This document shows positions 1 through 7,946 of a stretch of DNA of 48,898 nt, piece by piece. Each line of letters begins with the position of its first letter. Position 1 is the first letter of the stretch. Below the pieces are notes generated by a model that did not search any database, was not told the DNA's origin, and saw only the letters and a list, made by a program, of their open reading frames with translations. The translations under genes were made by a program, and so were the position numbers. The stretch spans positions 1-48,898 of the forward strand of contig VGPU01000014.1 of the NCBI GenBank assembly GCA_016882525.1, given 5' to 3'. The DNA is from Cyanobacteria bacterium M_surface_10_m2_119. Its GTDB lineage: Bacteria > Cyanobacteriota > Cyanobacteriia > PCC-6307 > Cyanobiaceae.

Positions 1-333
1 GGGGGCCGTGGGGGGGGCGGTTTGGGGGGGGGCGGTGGTGCCGGGGGCAGTCGGGGATGCGGCGGTGGGGGCGGGAATGTCGCCGCAGGGGTTGACCCCG
101 AAGCGCTCCACCAGCTGCAGCACGCCCTGTTGATAGATGAACTGGGCCTGCTGGGGGTTGCCCTGGGCGGCCTGCAGCTGGCCGGCGAACTCCTGACAGG
201 CTCTGCGTTCCTGGGCTCGGCGCACCAGCGGGCCCGCCTCGGCGGACGGAAGCTGGGCGATCCCGGCCGCCACCGCGCCCAGGCCCAGGGTTCCCAGCAG
301 CGTGCGCGCGATGGCAATGGCCCGGACCTTCAT
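1..333 (-). CDS. partial secreted hypothetical protein with Pro/Thr-rich tail
   Basis: The gene runs off the left edge, so only its N-terminal part is present. The chosen ATG at 333 gives a typical signal peptide: MKVR, a hydrophobic stretch (about residues 5-25) and Ala-rich processing sites before 'SAEAGP'. An in-frame ATG at 360 would add nine residues. The mature part has a short charged region with two cysteines (in 'RACQEF' and 'NPCGD'), then turns into a Pro/Thr/Ala low-complexity segment that explains the G-runs at the very start of the window. I do not recognise the family; export to periplasm or thylakoid lumen is inferred from the signal peptide only. It is divergent from moaC. Confidence 0.6.
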   Translation of the reverse strand, partial: MKVRAIAIARTLLGTLGLGAVAAGIAQLPSAEAGPLVRRAQERRACQEFAGQLQAAQGNPQQAQFIYQQGVLQLVERFGVNPCGDIPAPTAASPTAPGTTAPPQTAPPTAP

Positions 334-393
334 GGCAGCAGTGGCGATTGAGGCGCTCATTCAACCTACGGTCGTTTCAGCCTGCGGATCGCG

Positions 394-933
394 ATGGAGC
401 CCAGCCTCGGGGACCTTGCCCTGACGCATCTCAACAGCCGCGGGGAGGTGCACATGGTGGACGTGGCGGCCAAGCCGCCCACGGCCCGGGAGGCCGTGGC
501 CGAGGGCTTCCTGGCTCTGGCGCCCGAGGCCCTGGCCCTGGTGCACGAGGGGCGGGCCGCCAAGGGTGATGTGCTGGCCGTGGCCCGGGTGGCGGCGATC
601 CAGGCGGCCAAGCGCACGGCTGAGCTGATTCCGCTCTGCCACCCACTGCCGCTCAGCGGCCTGGAGGTGGTGATCGAGGTGGCGCCGCTGCCGGACGGCT
701 CAGGCCAGGGCCTGCGCTGCCAGGCCCTGGTGCGCACCACCGGGCCAACCGGGGTGGAGATGGAGGCGCTCACCGCGGTGCAGGTGGGCCTGCTCACCCT
801 CTACGACATGCTCAAGAGCGCCGACCGGGGGATGACCATCGGGCCGGTGCGCCTGCTGCGCAAAGCCGGTGGTCGGGGGGGGGACTGGGTGCGCGCGGAG
901 GAGCCCCAGGCTGCGGAGGGTCGGGATGGTTGA
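394..933 (+). CDS. moaC: cyclic pyranopterin monophosphate synthase MoaC
   Basis: MoaC acts with the radical-SAM enzyme MoaA to turn GTP into cyclic pyranopterin monophosphate, the first intermediate of molybdenum cofactor. The 179-residue product shows the family landmarks in order: '[15 protein letters not shown]' near the N-terminus, '[15 protein letters not shown]' (about residues 70-85), '[10 protein letters not shown]' and 'LTLYDMLKS' (about 120-142). Its stop overlaps the moeA start, so the two are probably cotranscribed and translationally coupled. The cofactor is needed by the nitrate reductase encoded downstream in this window. Confidence 0.96.
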   Translation: MEPSLGDLALTHLNSRGEVHMVDVAAKPPTAREAVAEGFLALAPEALALVHEGRAAKGDVLAVARVAAIQAAKRTAELIPLCHPLPLSGLEVVIEVAPLPDGSGQGLRCQALVRTTGPTGVEMEALTAVQVGLLTLYDMLKSADRGMTIGPVRLLRKAGGRGGDWVRAEEPQAAEGRDG

Positions 934-2200
934 GCCCACTGTCACGCCGGCCCCCGCCGAGCCCTACGGCCGGGAGGGTTTGCCCCTGGAGCAGGCCCGC
1001 GGCCGAATCCTGGTGGCGCTCCAGCCCCTGGGGCGCCGGGAGCAGTTGCCTCTGGATGCCTGTCTGGGTCGGGTGGCGGCGGAGCCGGTGCAGGCCGCAG
1101 CGGCGGTGCCGGGCTTCCGGGCCTCGATCATGGACGGCTTCGCCATCGCCGGCGAGGCCGTGCCAGAGCCCGGAACGCGCTGGCGGCTGGTGGGCCGCTC
1201 GGCGGCGGGAGCTCCCCATGGCGCTGCCCTGGCGGCGGGCGAGGCGGTGCGGATTCTCACCGGCGCCGTGGTGCCGGAGGGCTGCGGGCGGGTGCTGCCC
1301 CAGGAGCTGGTGCGGGCAGAGGCTGGCGATGCCGGGGAGCTGATCGAGCTCACGGACCCCTGCGGGCCCAACCCCTGGATCCGCGGGCCGGAGGAGGAGG
1401 CCGCCGCCGGCCAGGAGCTGTTGGCGGCGGGCCAGCGGCTGGGGGTGGCCGAGCTGGGGCGGCTGGCCAGCTGCGGCGTGGAGCGGCTCACGGTGCGGGG
1501 CCGCCCGCGGCTGGGGCTGCTGATCAGCGGCGATGAACTGCTGCCTCCCGGCCAGCCGCGCGGGCCAGGCCAGATCTGGGAGAGCAATTCCGCCCTGCTG
1601 GCGGCCCTGCTGGAGCGGCTCGGCTATGGCGTAGCGGAGCGCCGGGTGGTGGCCGATCAGCCCGAGGAGCTGCGCCAGGCCCTGCTGGAGCTGGCTGCTG
1701 GCTGCGACGTGGTGGTGAGCACCGGCGGCGTGTCGGCCGGTGACAGCGACTGGATGCGCGCCCTGGTGGCCGAGCTGGGCGCCGTGGCGTTCTGGAAGCT
1801 GTTCCTCAAACCGGGCCGGCCCTTTGCCTGGGGGCAGGTGGCCGGCACCCCGTTTTTCGGGCTGCCCGGCAACCCGGTGGCGGCGGCGATCACGGCCCTG
1901 CAGCTGCTCTGGCCGGCCCTGCAGCGGCTCGAGGGCGGGGAGATTCAGGCTCTGCCTCGCTTGAAGGTGCGACTCGAGCGCGAGCTGCGGCGTGGAGCCG
2001 GCCGGCCGGAACTGGCCCGGGCCCAGCTGCTGGTGGACACCGATGGGGCCCTGCTGGCGCGGGTGGAGGGCACCCAGGCCTCCTCCCGCATCGGCTCGCT
2101 GCAGGGGGCCGACCTGCTGCTGGAGATCCCGGCCGAGCTGGGCACGCTGGCCGCCGGCACGGAGCTCTGGGCCCAGCTGCTGCGGCTGCCGATCCTCTGA
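926..2200 (+). CDS. moeA: molybdopterin molybdenumtransferase MoeA
   Basis: MoeA inserts molybdate into adenylylated molybdopterin. About 424 residues, normal for the family. Visible landmarks are '[11 protein letters not shown]' near residue 60, the MoaB/Mog-like core '[16 protein letters not shown]' (about 255-270) and '[11 protein letters not shown]' (about 310). I chose the ATG at 926, which overlaps the moaC stop by 8 bases, over an in-frame upstream start at 869 because the extra 19 residues are Arg/Gly-rich and unlike the family. The C-terminal beta-barrel domain follows the core. Confidence 0.95.
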   Translation: MVEPTVTPAPAEPYGREGLPLEQARGRILVALQPLGRREQLPLDACLGRVAAEPVQAAAAVPGFRASIMDGFAIAGEAVPEPGTRWRLVGRSAAGAPHGAALAAGEAVRILTGAVVPEGCGRVLPQELVRAEAGDAGELIELTDPCGPNPWIRGPEEEAAAGQELLAAGQRLGVAELGRLASCGVERLTVRGRPRLGLLISGDELLPPGQPRGPGQIWESNSALLAALLERLGYGVAERRVVADQPEELRQALLELAAGCDVVVSTGGVSAGDSDWMRALVAELGAVAFWKLFLKPGRPFAWGQVAGTPFFGLPGNPVAAAITALQLLWPALQRLEGGEIQALPRLKVRLERELRRGAGRPELARAQLLVDTDGALLARVEGTQASSRIGSLQGADLLLEIPAELGTLAAGTELWAQLLRLPIL

Positions 2201-2215
2201 GCCGCTCTCCGGCCA

Positions 2216-2728
2216 TTACAGCGGGGTGTTGCCCTGCACCCAGTGGCCGCTTCCGTCACCCAGCCACTCCCGCTTCCAGAAGGGGGCCTCGTGCTTGAGC
2301 GCCTCCAGCAGCTCCTGGCTGCAGCGCTGGGCCGGGCCGCGGCGGTCGGCGGCCACGGCCACCAGCACGATCGACTCCCCGGGCTGCACCCGCCCCACCC
2401 GGTGGTGCACCAGCACGGCGGCGGCGCCGTGGCGCTGGGCCGCGGCGTAGGCCAGGGCGTGGAGCTGGGCTTCGGTCATGCCGGGGTAGTGCTCCAGCTC
2501 AAGGGCGGCCAGGGGTTCGCCGCCGGCGGTGTGGGGCCGCACCCGGCCAATGAACAGGCTCTCGGCGGCGGGCGGATCCTCCAGCACGGCGGCCAGCTCG
2601 GCATGCCAGGCCGCCAGGGCCCGGAGGGGCTCGAAAGGTTCCGGCTCCAGCCGGATCGACAGCCTCGGCTCGGCCTGGGGAGCAGTCGCCCCAGGTGGCG
2701 TTGCCATCGACCCCATGGCCTCAGCCAC
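2216..2728 (-). CDS. moaE: molybdopterin synthase catalytic subunit MoaE
   Basis: MoaE forms molybdopterin synthase with MoaD and adds the two dithiolene sulfurs to the cyclic pyranopterin. Family features include 'LFIGRVR' (about residue 60), 'LELEHYPGMTEAQL', 'VLVHHRVGRVQPGE' and the late 'ALKHEAPFWKRE', which holds the conserved catalytic Lys region. It follows moaD on the minus strand; a GTG start at 2728 overlaps the moaD stop by 8 bases, while an ATG at 2716 (MGSMATPPG) is an equally good alternative. It is convergent with moeA, with 15 bases between the two stops. Confidence 0.93.
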   Translation of the reverse strand: MAEAMGSMATPPGATAPQAEPRLSIRLEPEPFEPLRALAAWHAELAAVLEDPPAAESLFIGRVRPHTAGGEPLAALELEHYPGMTEAQLHALAYAAAQRHGAAAVLVHHRVGRVQPGESIVLVAVAADRRGPAQRCSQELLEALKHEAPFWKREWLGDGSGHWVQGNTPL

Positions 2729-3002
2729 CGCTGATCGGCGGCAGGAAGGCCAGCTCGTCGCCGGCCGCCAGCGGCGTATCCCAGCTGGCGAACTGCTTGT
2801 TGATCGCCGCCCGGATGCCGCCGGGTGGGATGTCCGGCCCCTGGCACCGGGGCTCCAGGCCCAGCTGCTGCCACAGAGCCAGGGGGGTGCCGGCGCAGGG
2901 CGTTGTTGCGGCGATCAGCCGTTCACCCCAGCCCGCGGTTTCGCGCAGGGCGGCGAACAGCCGCACCCGGATGCCGGCCTCGACTGGGGCGGATGCGGCC
3001 AT
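2721..3002 (-). CDS. moaD: molybdopterin synthase sulfur carrier subunit MoaD
   Basis: A 93-residue ubiquitin-fold protein that carries sulfur as a C-terminal thiocarboxylate for MoaE. The diagnostic features are the beta-grasp pattern ('IRVRLFAALRETAG' at the start, 'GDELAFLPPISGG' at the end) and the C-terminal Gly-Gly. The ATG at 3002 gives a normal family length. It lies directly upstream of and overlaps moaE, and is divergent from moaB with about 50 bases between starts. Confidence 0.93.
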   Translation of the reverse strand: MAASAPVEAGIRVRLFAALRETAGWGERLIAATTPCAGTPLALWQQLGLEPRCQGPDIPPGGIRAAINKQFASWDTPLAAGDELAFLPPISGG

Positions 3003-3053
3003 GGGCAGCGGCGGCTCGGGAGCAGTCTGGGCCCCGGCCCGGGCCCCAGCACA

Positions 3054-3578
3054 ATGCAAGGGCGTTCGATCGGGCCGCCGGTGAGCCTCGCCATCGCCCT
3101 GCTCACGGTGTCGGACACGCGCACGCTGGTCGACGACCGCAGTGGCGATGCCCTGCAACAGCGGCTGCAGGCGGCCGGGCACCGGCTGGTGGAGCGGGCG
3201 CTGGTGCCCGACAACCGCTACCGCATCCGCGCAGAACTGAGCCGCTGGATCGCCGATGAGGCGGTGCAGGTGGTGATCACCAGCGGCGGCACCGGCCTCA
3301 CCGGCCGCGATGGCACCCCCGAGGCGGTGGCCCCCCTGCTCGACAAGACGGTCGAGGGATTCGGCGAGCTGTTCCGGGTGCTCTCGTTCGAGACGATCGG
3401 CACCAGCACCCTCCAGAGCCGCTGCCTGGCGGGGGTGGCCAATGGCACGGTGATCTTCGTGCTGCCGGGATCGCTGGATGCGGTGGAAACCGCCTGGGAT
3501 CGCCTGATCCGCGCCCAGCTCGATGCCAGCACCCGCCCATGCAACCTGGTGCAGCTGTTGCCGCGGTTGCGCGAATAG
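3054..3578 (+). CDS. moaB: MoaB/Mog-type molybdopterin adenylyltransferase
   Basis: A 174-residue MoaB/Mog-fold protein that in this family adenylylates molybdopterin or binds it before metal insertion by MoeA. Landmarks are 'LLTVSDTRTL' near residue 17, 'VVITSGGTGLTGRDGTPEAV' (about 73-92) and 'VFVLPGS'-like 'VIFVLPGS' (about 135). The ATG at 3054 was chosen because the reading frame upstream is a low-complexity shadow of moaD/moaE on the opposite strand. It is divergent from moaD and is followed by the HPP gene. Confidence 0.92.
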   Translation: MQGRSIGPPVSLAIALLTVSDTRTLVDDRSGDALQQRLQAAGHRLVERALVPDNRYRIRAELSRWIADEAVQVVITSGGTGLTGRDGTPEAVAPLLDKTVEGFGELFRVLSFETIGTSTLQSRCLAGVANGTVIFVLPGSLDAVETAWDRLIRAQLDASTRPCNLVQLLPRLRE

Positions 3579-3632
3579 GCGGGTGCACTCTCTGGCTGCA
3601 GCGCCTGCGGGGGGAGGCTGGCGGCCCACTTC

Positions 3633-3674
3633 GTAGCCTTGGCCACCGTGGCGGCCCCTGCCGCCGCCGACAGT
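3633..3674 (+). promoter_or_regulatory. possible NtcA box and -10 upstream of the HPP gene
   Basis: GTAGCCTTGGCCAC (3633-3646) fits GTA-N8-CAC, one base from the NtcA consensus GTA-N8-TAC. Exactly 22 bases later is GACAGT (3669-3674), one base from the -10 pattern TAN3T. The predicted transcript start near 3681 is 29 bases before the GTG chosen for the HPP gene. This is pattern reading only. Confidence 0.35.
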
Positions 3675-3709
3675 GCCCCCCGGTGGGTGGCGTGGGAATC
3701 GCGGGTGTG

Positions 3710-4231
3710 GTGACGCTGCACAGCTGGCTGGTAGAGCAGCGCAGGCGCGGGCGGGCCTATCAGCCCCGCTTTCAGCGCCGCCAGCGCTCGGTGACCTGGC
3801 TGGGGGCGCTGCTGGCCCTCGCCCTGCTGGGCCTGCTCAGCGCCTGGAGCGGCATGGTGCTGCTGGCGGCGCCGCTGGGGGCGTCGTCGGTGCTGCTGTT
3901 CGGCTACCCCGCCAGTCCCCTGGCCCAGCCGCGCAACATCGTGCTCGGCAACCTGGTGGGGGCGCTGGCGAGCGTGGCGGCGGTGGCCTGGCTGGGCCAG
4001 GGACCGCTGGTGATCGCCCTGGCCGTGGGGCTCACGGTGCTGCTGGGCCAGCAGCTGCGCTGCCTGCATCCGCCGGCCGGCGGCCTGGCTTTTCTGGGCG
4101 TGGCGCTGGGCGCGACACCGCCCTATGTGCTCACGCCGGTGCTGAGCGGTTCGCTGCTGTTGGTGCTGATCGCCGCGGCCTTCAGCCGCTGGGTGAAGGG
4201 GGCGCTGCCCTACCCGCACCATTGGCTGTGA
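3710..4231 (+). CDS. HPP-family membrane protein, probable nitrite transporter
   Basis: An integral membrane protein of about 173 residues. After a basic N-terminus ('EQRRRGRAYQPRFQRRQRS') come several hydrophobic helices. Family signatures are 'APLGASSVLLFGYPASPLAQPRNI' in two parts (about residues 50-73) and the eponymous 'HPPAGGLAFLG' (about 121-131). HPP proteins of cyanobacteria and chloroplasts have been reported to transport nitrite, and its place among molybdenum-cofactor and nitrate genes fits that role. The start is uncertain: no ATG is available; GTG codons lie at 3692, 3707 and 3710. It is convergent with moaA. Confidence 0.82.
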   Translation: MTLHSWLVEQRRRGRAYQPRFQRRQRSVTWLGALLALALLGLLSAWSGMVLLAAPLGASSVLLFGYPASPLAQPRNIVLGNLVGALASVAAVAWLGQGPLVIALAVGLTVLLGQQLRCLHPPAGGLAFLGVALGATPPYVLTPVLSGSLLLVLIAAAFSRWVKGALPYPHHWL

Positions 4232-4262
4232 CCCTGAGGTTGCTGTCGCTGCAGGGGCTGAT

Positions 4263-5378
4263 TCAGCCCCCCAGATAGGCCATCTCCGCATGGGCCGGAG
4301 CCGCTACGGCGCCCTCGGGGCCCCCGCGTTCCCAGGCCTCCAGGCGCTCCTCACTCCAGCGAGCGGCGCGGTCGCTCCAGCGAGCGGCGATCGCCTCGCG
4401 CAGCTCCACGCCCGGGGAATCGGGCTGCAGCCAGGGGCGCAGGTCGAGGCCGCTGCCGGGGGCGGCGAACAGGCAGGTGTAGGCGATGCCGTCGGCGGTG
4501 ACGCGCAGGCGGTTGCAGTCGCCGCAGAAGGGGGCGCTCACCGACGCCACCACCGCCAGGTGGGCACCGCCGTCCTCGGGGGAGCGATCCCGGTAGCGCC
4601 AGCGGCTGGCGGTACCGTGGGCGGTGCGCCCCAGGGGCTCCAGCGGCCAGCGCGCGCCGATCCGCTCCACCATCGCGGCGGCGCTCAGCACTGCCGCGGG
4701 GTGCCAGCCGTTGCGGTTGCCCACGTCCATGAACTCGATCAGGCGCAGCTCCAGGCCGCGCTCGCGGGCCAGGGCCGCCAGGGGCAACAGCTGGTCGTCG
4801 TTGGCGCCGTGCTGGATCACGGCGTTGAGCTTCAGCTCCCCCTGCTGTGGATCGAAGCCGGCGGCGCGGGCGTGCTCGAGGGCCGCCAGCACCTTGGCCA
4901 GCAGGGCTGCGCCCCGCCGTTCTCGCCCCTGCGGATCGCTGCCGCCGATCCCGGCCATGCGGGCCACCGCCGCGCCGGTGGTGCCATCGAGGCTGAGGGT
5001 GACGCGATCGAGGCCGGCGGCGCGCAGGGCCCGGGCCCGCTCGGCACTCAGCAGGGCGCCGTTGCTGGTGAGGGCGATCTCGCGCAGGCCCTGCTTCCGC
5101 AGGGGTTGCACCGCCGCGATCAGCTCCTCCAGGCCGGCGTGCAGCAGGGGCTCGCCGCCGGTGAGCCGCAGGCTGCTCACCCCGAGCGCCACCGCCGCCT
5201 CGATCACCCGCAGCCGCTGCGCCAGCGTCAGCAGGCCCGGCGGCTCCACGCCATCGGGCAGGCAGTAGGGGCAGGCCAGGTTGCAGCGGGCTGTGAGCGA
5301 CAGGCGCAGCACCCCCAGGGGCCGGTCGAGCTGGTCGCGCGGGGCACGGCTGGTCGCGTGGTTGGCGGCGTTGGCCAT
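4263..5378 (-). CDS. moaA: GTP 3',8-cyclase MoaA
   Basis: Radical-SAM enzyme that starts molybdenum cofactor synthesis from GTP. The N-terminal SAM cluster motif is 'CNLACPYC' (about residues 33-40), 'LRLTGGEPLL' follows, and the C-terminal second [4Fe-4S] site appears as 'CGDCNRLRVTADGIAYTC'. The protein ends in 'MAYLGG', matching the conserved C-terminal Gly-Gly essential in MoaA. The ATG at 5378 ('MANAANH') is preferred; longer in-frame starts would run into the divergent nucleotidyltransferase gene. About 371 residues, slightly long for the family. Confidence 0.94.
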   Translation of the reverse strand: MANAANHATSRAPRDQLDRPLGVLRLSLTARCNLACPYCLPDGVEPPGLLTLAQRLRVIEAAVALGVSSLRLTGGEPLLHAGLEELIAAVQPLRKQGLREIALTSNGALLSAERARALRAAGLDRVTLSLDGTTGAAVARMAGIGGSDPQGRERRGAALLAKVLAALEHARAAGFDPQQGELKLNAVIQHGANDDQLLPLAALARERGLELRLIEFMDVGNRNGWHPAAVLSAAAMVERIGARWPLEPLGRTAHGTASRWRYRDRSPEDGGAHLAVVASVSAPFCGDCNRLRVTADGIAYTCLFAAPGSGLDLRPWLQPDSPGVELREAIAARWSDRAARWSEERLEAWERGGPEGAVAAPAHAEMAYLGG

Positions 5379-5427
5379 GGGAGCAACGCTATGGCTGCCG
5401 GCCTGCTGCTGGCGGTAGCGTTTCGGC

Positions 5428-5859
5428 ATGGTTGCTACGCTGGCTGCTACCGCTGTTGAGCCTTTTTCTCCGCCAGTGATTCCCTGGCGCCAGCCTCGCG
5501 TGTTGGACGCCACGCCTGAGCTGGGCCCCGGGTTGGATCCTCAGCGGCTTGTTGAAGCCTTGGCACGGCTCTGTGCCGAGCCCGATGTGCAGGCGGTGAT
5601 TGCCTTTGGCTCCCGTGCCAGGGGTGAGGCACGGCCAGATTCCGATCTGGATCTGGCCGTGATCGTGCGCCAGCCCCATCTCAGCGCAGCCGAAAAGATG
5701 GACTGCTGGACACGCTTCAACCGCGCACTCGGTCGGCTGGGACTGGGTGTCGATCTGGTGCTCGCAGGCACCGCTGATGCCGAGCGACTGAGCGGCTCCC
5801 GATGGCATGTGTTTGGCGACGTGGCCCGGGAAGGACGGGTGCTGTATGTCGCCGGCTGA
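5428..5859 (+). CDS. MNT-domain nucleotidyltransferase (antitoxin-type partner of HEPN)
   Basis: A 143-residue minimal nucleotidyltransferase. The motif GSX10DXD is intact: 'GSRARGEARPDSDLD' (about residues 57-71), and a third acidic residue lies in 'LGVDLVL' (about 106-112). In characterised HEPN/MNT pairs such a protein AMPylates and silences the HEPN RNase. It overlaps the following HEPN gene by 14 bases, the usual two-gene arrangement. The first 35 residues are Pro/Ala-rich and unlike the domain, so the start could be further in. It sits inside the molybdenum cofactor cluster, where it has no obvious metabolic role. Confidence 0.85.
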   Translation: MVATLAATAVEPFSPPVIPWRQPRVLDATPELGPGLDPQRLVEALARLCAEPDVQAVIAFGSRARGEARPDSDLDLAVIVRQPHLSAAEKMDCWTRFNRALGRLGLGVDLVLAGTADAERLSGSRWHVFGDVAREGRVLYVAG

Positions 5860-6229
5860 AGACGCGCAATTGCTTCTGGGGCTTGTGCGCCGCCATCTGC
5901 GCAGTCTGCGGTTGAGTCTTGATCCTGCCTATCCCGATGAAGACTGGGGTTTCACGGCACAGCAGGCCGTGGAAAAGCTGATCAAGGCCTGGATAGTGCT
6001 GGCGGACAGGCGGTCCCCTCGCGTGCACGACCTTGAGGAGCTGATGGTCTTGGCGGGCCTGGAGCTGGATCCCAGGCTGCTGGCGCTGCAGGTGTTCGCG
6101 GTGGAGGCCCGCTACGAGGAGGGTCCGTTTTCACTGCCCGCACCGCGGCAGGACCTGTTGGCGCTCGTGGAAGCGGAGCTGGATCGCTGTGAGCGCAGGG
6201 TGCAGGAACTGGGCCCATCGTTCAGTTGA
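5846..6229 (+). CDS. HEPN-domain protein (toxin-type partner of MNT)
   Basis: A 127-residue alpha-helical HEPN protein. Typical features are '[18 protein letters not shown]' (about residues 35-52) and the RX4H core '[11 protein letters not shown]' (about 59-69), the RNase-type motif. The Tyr that follows the His in the RX4HXY form, the AMPylation target in one studied system, is replaced by Leu here ('HDL'), as in other HEPN subfamilies. The start at 5846 overlaps the MNT gene. The 3' end overlaps the convergent mobA by 8 bases. Toxicity is not shown by the sequence. Confidence 0.83.
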   Translation: MSPAEDAQLLLGLVRRHLRSLRLSLDPAYPDEDWGFTAQQAVEKLIKAWIVLADRRSPRVHDLEELMVLAGLELDPRLLALQVFAVEARYEEGPFSLPAPRQDLLALVEAELDRCERRVQELGPSFS

Positions 6230-6842
6230 TCGGCCCAGGCCTGTTCACGTTGCGCATGGCGCGGGGATCCAGGGGAATCGGCCGGCATGGCAGCGCCGCC
6301 AGCCAGCTCTGCAGGCGCCGTTCGCCCCGCTGCACTGCTGCGGCCAGGTGCGTGCGGATCGGGGTGCTGCTCGGATACAGGCCCAGCAGCGGTTGCAGCC
6401 GCTCGCCGTCGTGGGCCAGGTGCAGCCGGGTCGGGCTTGCCGCTGCCGCAGCCAGCAGCGTCTGCAGCGCGTCCAGACTCAGATCCGGCATGTCCACCGG
6501 GCAGAGCAGCAGCTGCTCCCCGGGGTGGCGTTGCATCAGCCGGTGCAGGGCCAGCAGCGGCCCCTCCCACGGGGGCGGTTCGGCCAGGGCGGTGATCGCA
6601 GCCGGGGCCAGCGCCAGGTGGGCCGGGTGGCGGCTGAGCAGGGTGATCGGTGCCTCCAGCTGGCCCAGCAGCAGCAGGGTGCGCTCCAGCCAGGTGCCGC
6701 CTTCGGGGTGGGGCAGCAGGGCCTTGTCCCGGCCCATGCGCCGGCTTTCACCACCGCTCAGCAGGCAGGCGCGCAGCGGCAGTTCAAGGGCTGGCGCCAG
6801 CGGCTGTAGCAACGGCTGCCCGGTTGGTCGCCGTTGCCCCAT
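6222..6842 (-). CDS. mobA: molybdenum cofactor guanylyltransferase MobA
   Basis: MobA couples GTP to Mo-molybdopterin to form the bis-MGD cofactor used by NarB-type nitrate reductases. The nucleotidyltransferase signature is '[18 protein letters not shown]' (about residues 27-44), followed by the metal-binding 'CPVDMPDL' (about 113-120). The ATG at 6842 is preferred; an ATG at 6872 is also in frame and shares a CCATGG palindrome with the cynS start on the other strand. With either start, the cynS promoter lies within or beside mobA's 5' end. Confidence 0.9.
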   Translation of the reverse strand: MGQRRPTGQPLLQPLAPALELPLRACLLSGGESRRMGRDKALLPHPEGGTWLERTLLLLGQLEAPITLLSRHPAHLALAPAAITALAEPPPWEGPLLALHRLMQRHPGEQLLLCPVDMPDLSLDALQTLLAAAAASPTRLHLAHDGERLQPLLGLYPSSTPIRTHLAAAVQRGERRLQSWLAALPCRPIPLDPRAMRNVNRPGPIN

Positions 6843-6847
6843 AGGGT
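6806..6847 (+). promoter_or_regulatory. probable NtcA-dependent promoter of cynS
   Basis: GTAGCAACGGCTGC (6806-6819) is one base from GTA-N8-TAC. Exactly 22 bases later TAGGGT (6842-6847) matches the -10 pattern TAN3T, the layout of class II NtcA promoters. The predicted start near 6854 leaves a 17-base leader before the cynS ATG. The box lies inside the 5' part of mobA on the opposite strand. Confidence 0.5.
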
Positions 6848-6870
6848 CCGGCCGCAGCTCCGATGGCTCC

Positions 6871-7326
6871 ATGGCCCTGCCTCCCTATAGCGCAACCCTG
6901 CTCGACGCCAAGCGCCGCAGCGGCCTCAGCTTCGCCGATCTCGGGGCCCGCCTCGGCCAGGACGAGGTGTGGACCGCCAGCCTGCTGTACGGCCAGGCCA
7001 CCGCTTCAGCTGATCAGGCCCAGGCCCTGCTGGAGGCCCTGCAGATCCCGGAGCCGGAGCGCGCCGCCCTGGCCGCCGCCCTCACCACCTATCCCGTGAA
7101 GGGGGCCCTCGATCCGGTGGTTCCCACCGACCCGCTGCTCTACCGCTTCTACGAGATCCTGCAGGTGTATGGCCTGCCGCTCAAGGACGTGATCCAGGAG
7201 CAGTTCGGCGACGGCATCATGTCGGCGATCGACTTCAGCCTCACCGTGGCCAAGCAGGAGGACCCCAAGGGCGACCGGGTGGTGGTGACGATGAACGGCA
7301 AGTTCCTGCCCTACCGCAAATGGTGA
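6871..7326 (+). CDS. cynS: cyanate hydratase (cyanase)
   Basis: Decomposes cyanate with bicarbonate to ammonia and CO2 in the cytoplasm, supplying nitrogen and detoxifying cyanate. The 151-residue product has the N-terminal helix-turn-helix-like region and the C-terminal catalytic domain. The catalytic triad residues Arg, Glu and Ser are recognisable in '[13 protein letters not shown]' (Arg and Glu) and 'GIMSAIDFS' (Ser), and the protein ends '[10 protein letters not shown]' as in known cyanases. No cynABD transporter genes are adjacent; the neighbouring nrt transporter belongs to the same ABC subfamily. Confidence 0.97.
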   Translation: MALPPYSATLLDAKRRSGLSFADLGARLGQDEVWTASLLYGQATASADQAQALLEALQIPEPERAALAAALTTYPVKGALDPVVPTDPLLYRFYEILQVYGLPLKDVIQEQFGDGIMSAIDFSLTVAKQEDPKGDRVVVTMNGKFLPYRKW

Positions 7327-7347
7327 GCAGGTTGGCCGGGCGACGGC

Positions 7348-7845
7348 TCAGGCTGGTTTGATCAGCAGCCCGAACTCCGCCAGGGCCCGGGGCAGGTTGC
7401 GGTGCTCGTGGCCGGGGTGGCTGAGCTTCACCAGGGCGAAGCGCTGCAGCTCGTTGAGCGCTGTCCAGCCGTCGCTGCACAGCTCCAGGCCCAGCTGGGC
7501 GGAGGAGGCGGCCAGCACCTCGGGGAGCTGGCCTGCCTGCTGCCAGGGTTCGTGGCCGCTGGGCCGGGGCAGCTCCTTCGCCTGGCCGGCGCCGAGGGAG
7601 GCGGTGCGCGCCAGCAGGTGCTCGCGCAGGGCCTCAATGGCGGCGCCGTCGTCGCCCCAGGCCAGCAGCTCGCCCCGCTCGGCCTCGGCCAGCTCGCTCC
7701 AGTGCTGCAGCTTGAGCTTCACGCCGGCCAGATCCAGCTTGCGCCGCACCGCCATCGGGATGCAGCGCAGGTCGGCGGTGAAGTCGGCCTCGAAGGCGAA
7801 GCAGCTGCTGGCGAGGGGGGTGGTCAGGGGAGAGCGGGGATGCAC
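7348..7845 (-). CDS. narM: nitrate reductase-associated protein NarM
   Basis: A 165-residue member of the cyanobacterial nitrate-reductase-associated family, which has been shown to be needed for NarB activity, probably in maturation. The recognised N-terminal part is 'FEADFTADLRCIPMAVRRKL' (about residues 17-36), followed by 'GVKLKLQHWSELAEAER'. The C-terminal half contains 'LNELQRFALVKLSHPGHEHRN'-type sequence, given here as 'NELQRFALVKLSHPGHEHRN'. It is divergent from narB, separated by 101 bases, and converges with cynS. Confidence 0.88.
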   Translation of the reverse strand: MHPRSPLTTPLASSCFAFEADFTADLRCIPMAVRRKLDLAGVKLKLQHWSELAEAERGELLAWGDDGAAIEALREHLLARTASLGAGQAKELPRPSGHEPWQQAGQLPEVLAASSAQLGLELCSDGWTALNELQRFALVKLSHPGHEHRNLPRALAEFGLLIKPA

Positions 7846-7895
7846 GCTTCCATTTCAGCGCGGCTTCAGCCCAGGCCTGGCCGCAAACGGCCTGC

Positions 7896-7912
7896 CGGTA
7901 ACAACCGCCACC
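7896..7912 (+). promoter_or_regulatory. NtcA-like box between narM and narB
   Basis: CGGTAACAACCGCCACC contains GTA-N8-CAC (7898-7911), one base from the NtcA consensus. The identical 17 bases occur upstream of nrtA at 14810-14826 on the minus strand. The box centre (7904.5) is 42.5 bases before the narB ATG and TCGAAT lies at -10 distance (7935-7940), which would give a nearly leaderless narB transcript. It may also serve narM. Confidence 0.5.
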
Positions 7913-7946
7913 GTTGGGCCGCTACCCGGCTTGGTCGAATGGTGCC

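Noticed and set aside
1-350. G-rich plus-strand frame at the window start as a Gly-rich protein
   Set aside because: The minus strand gives a signal peptide and a Pro/Thr-rich tail; the plus reading is its shadow.
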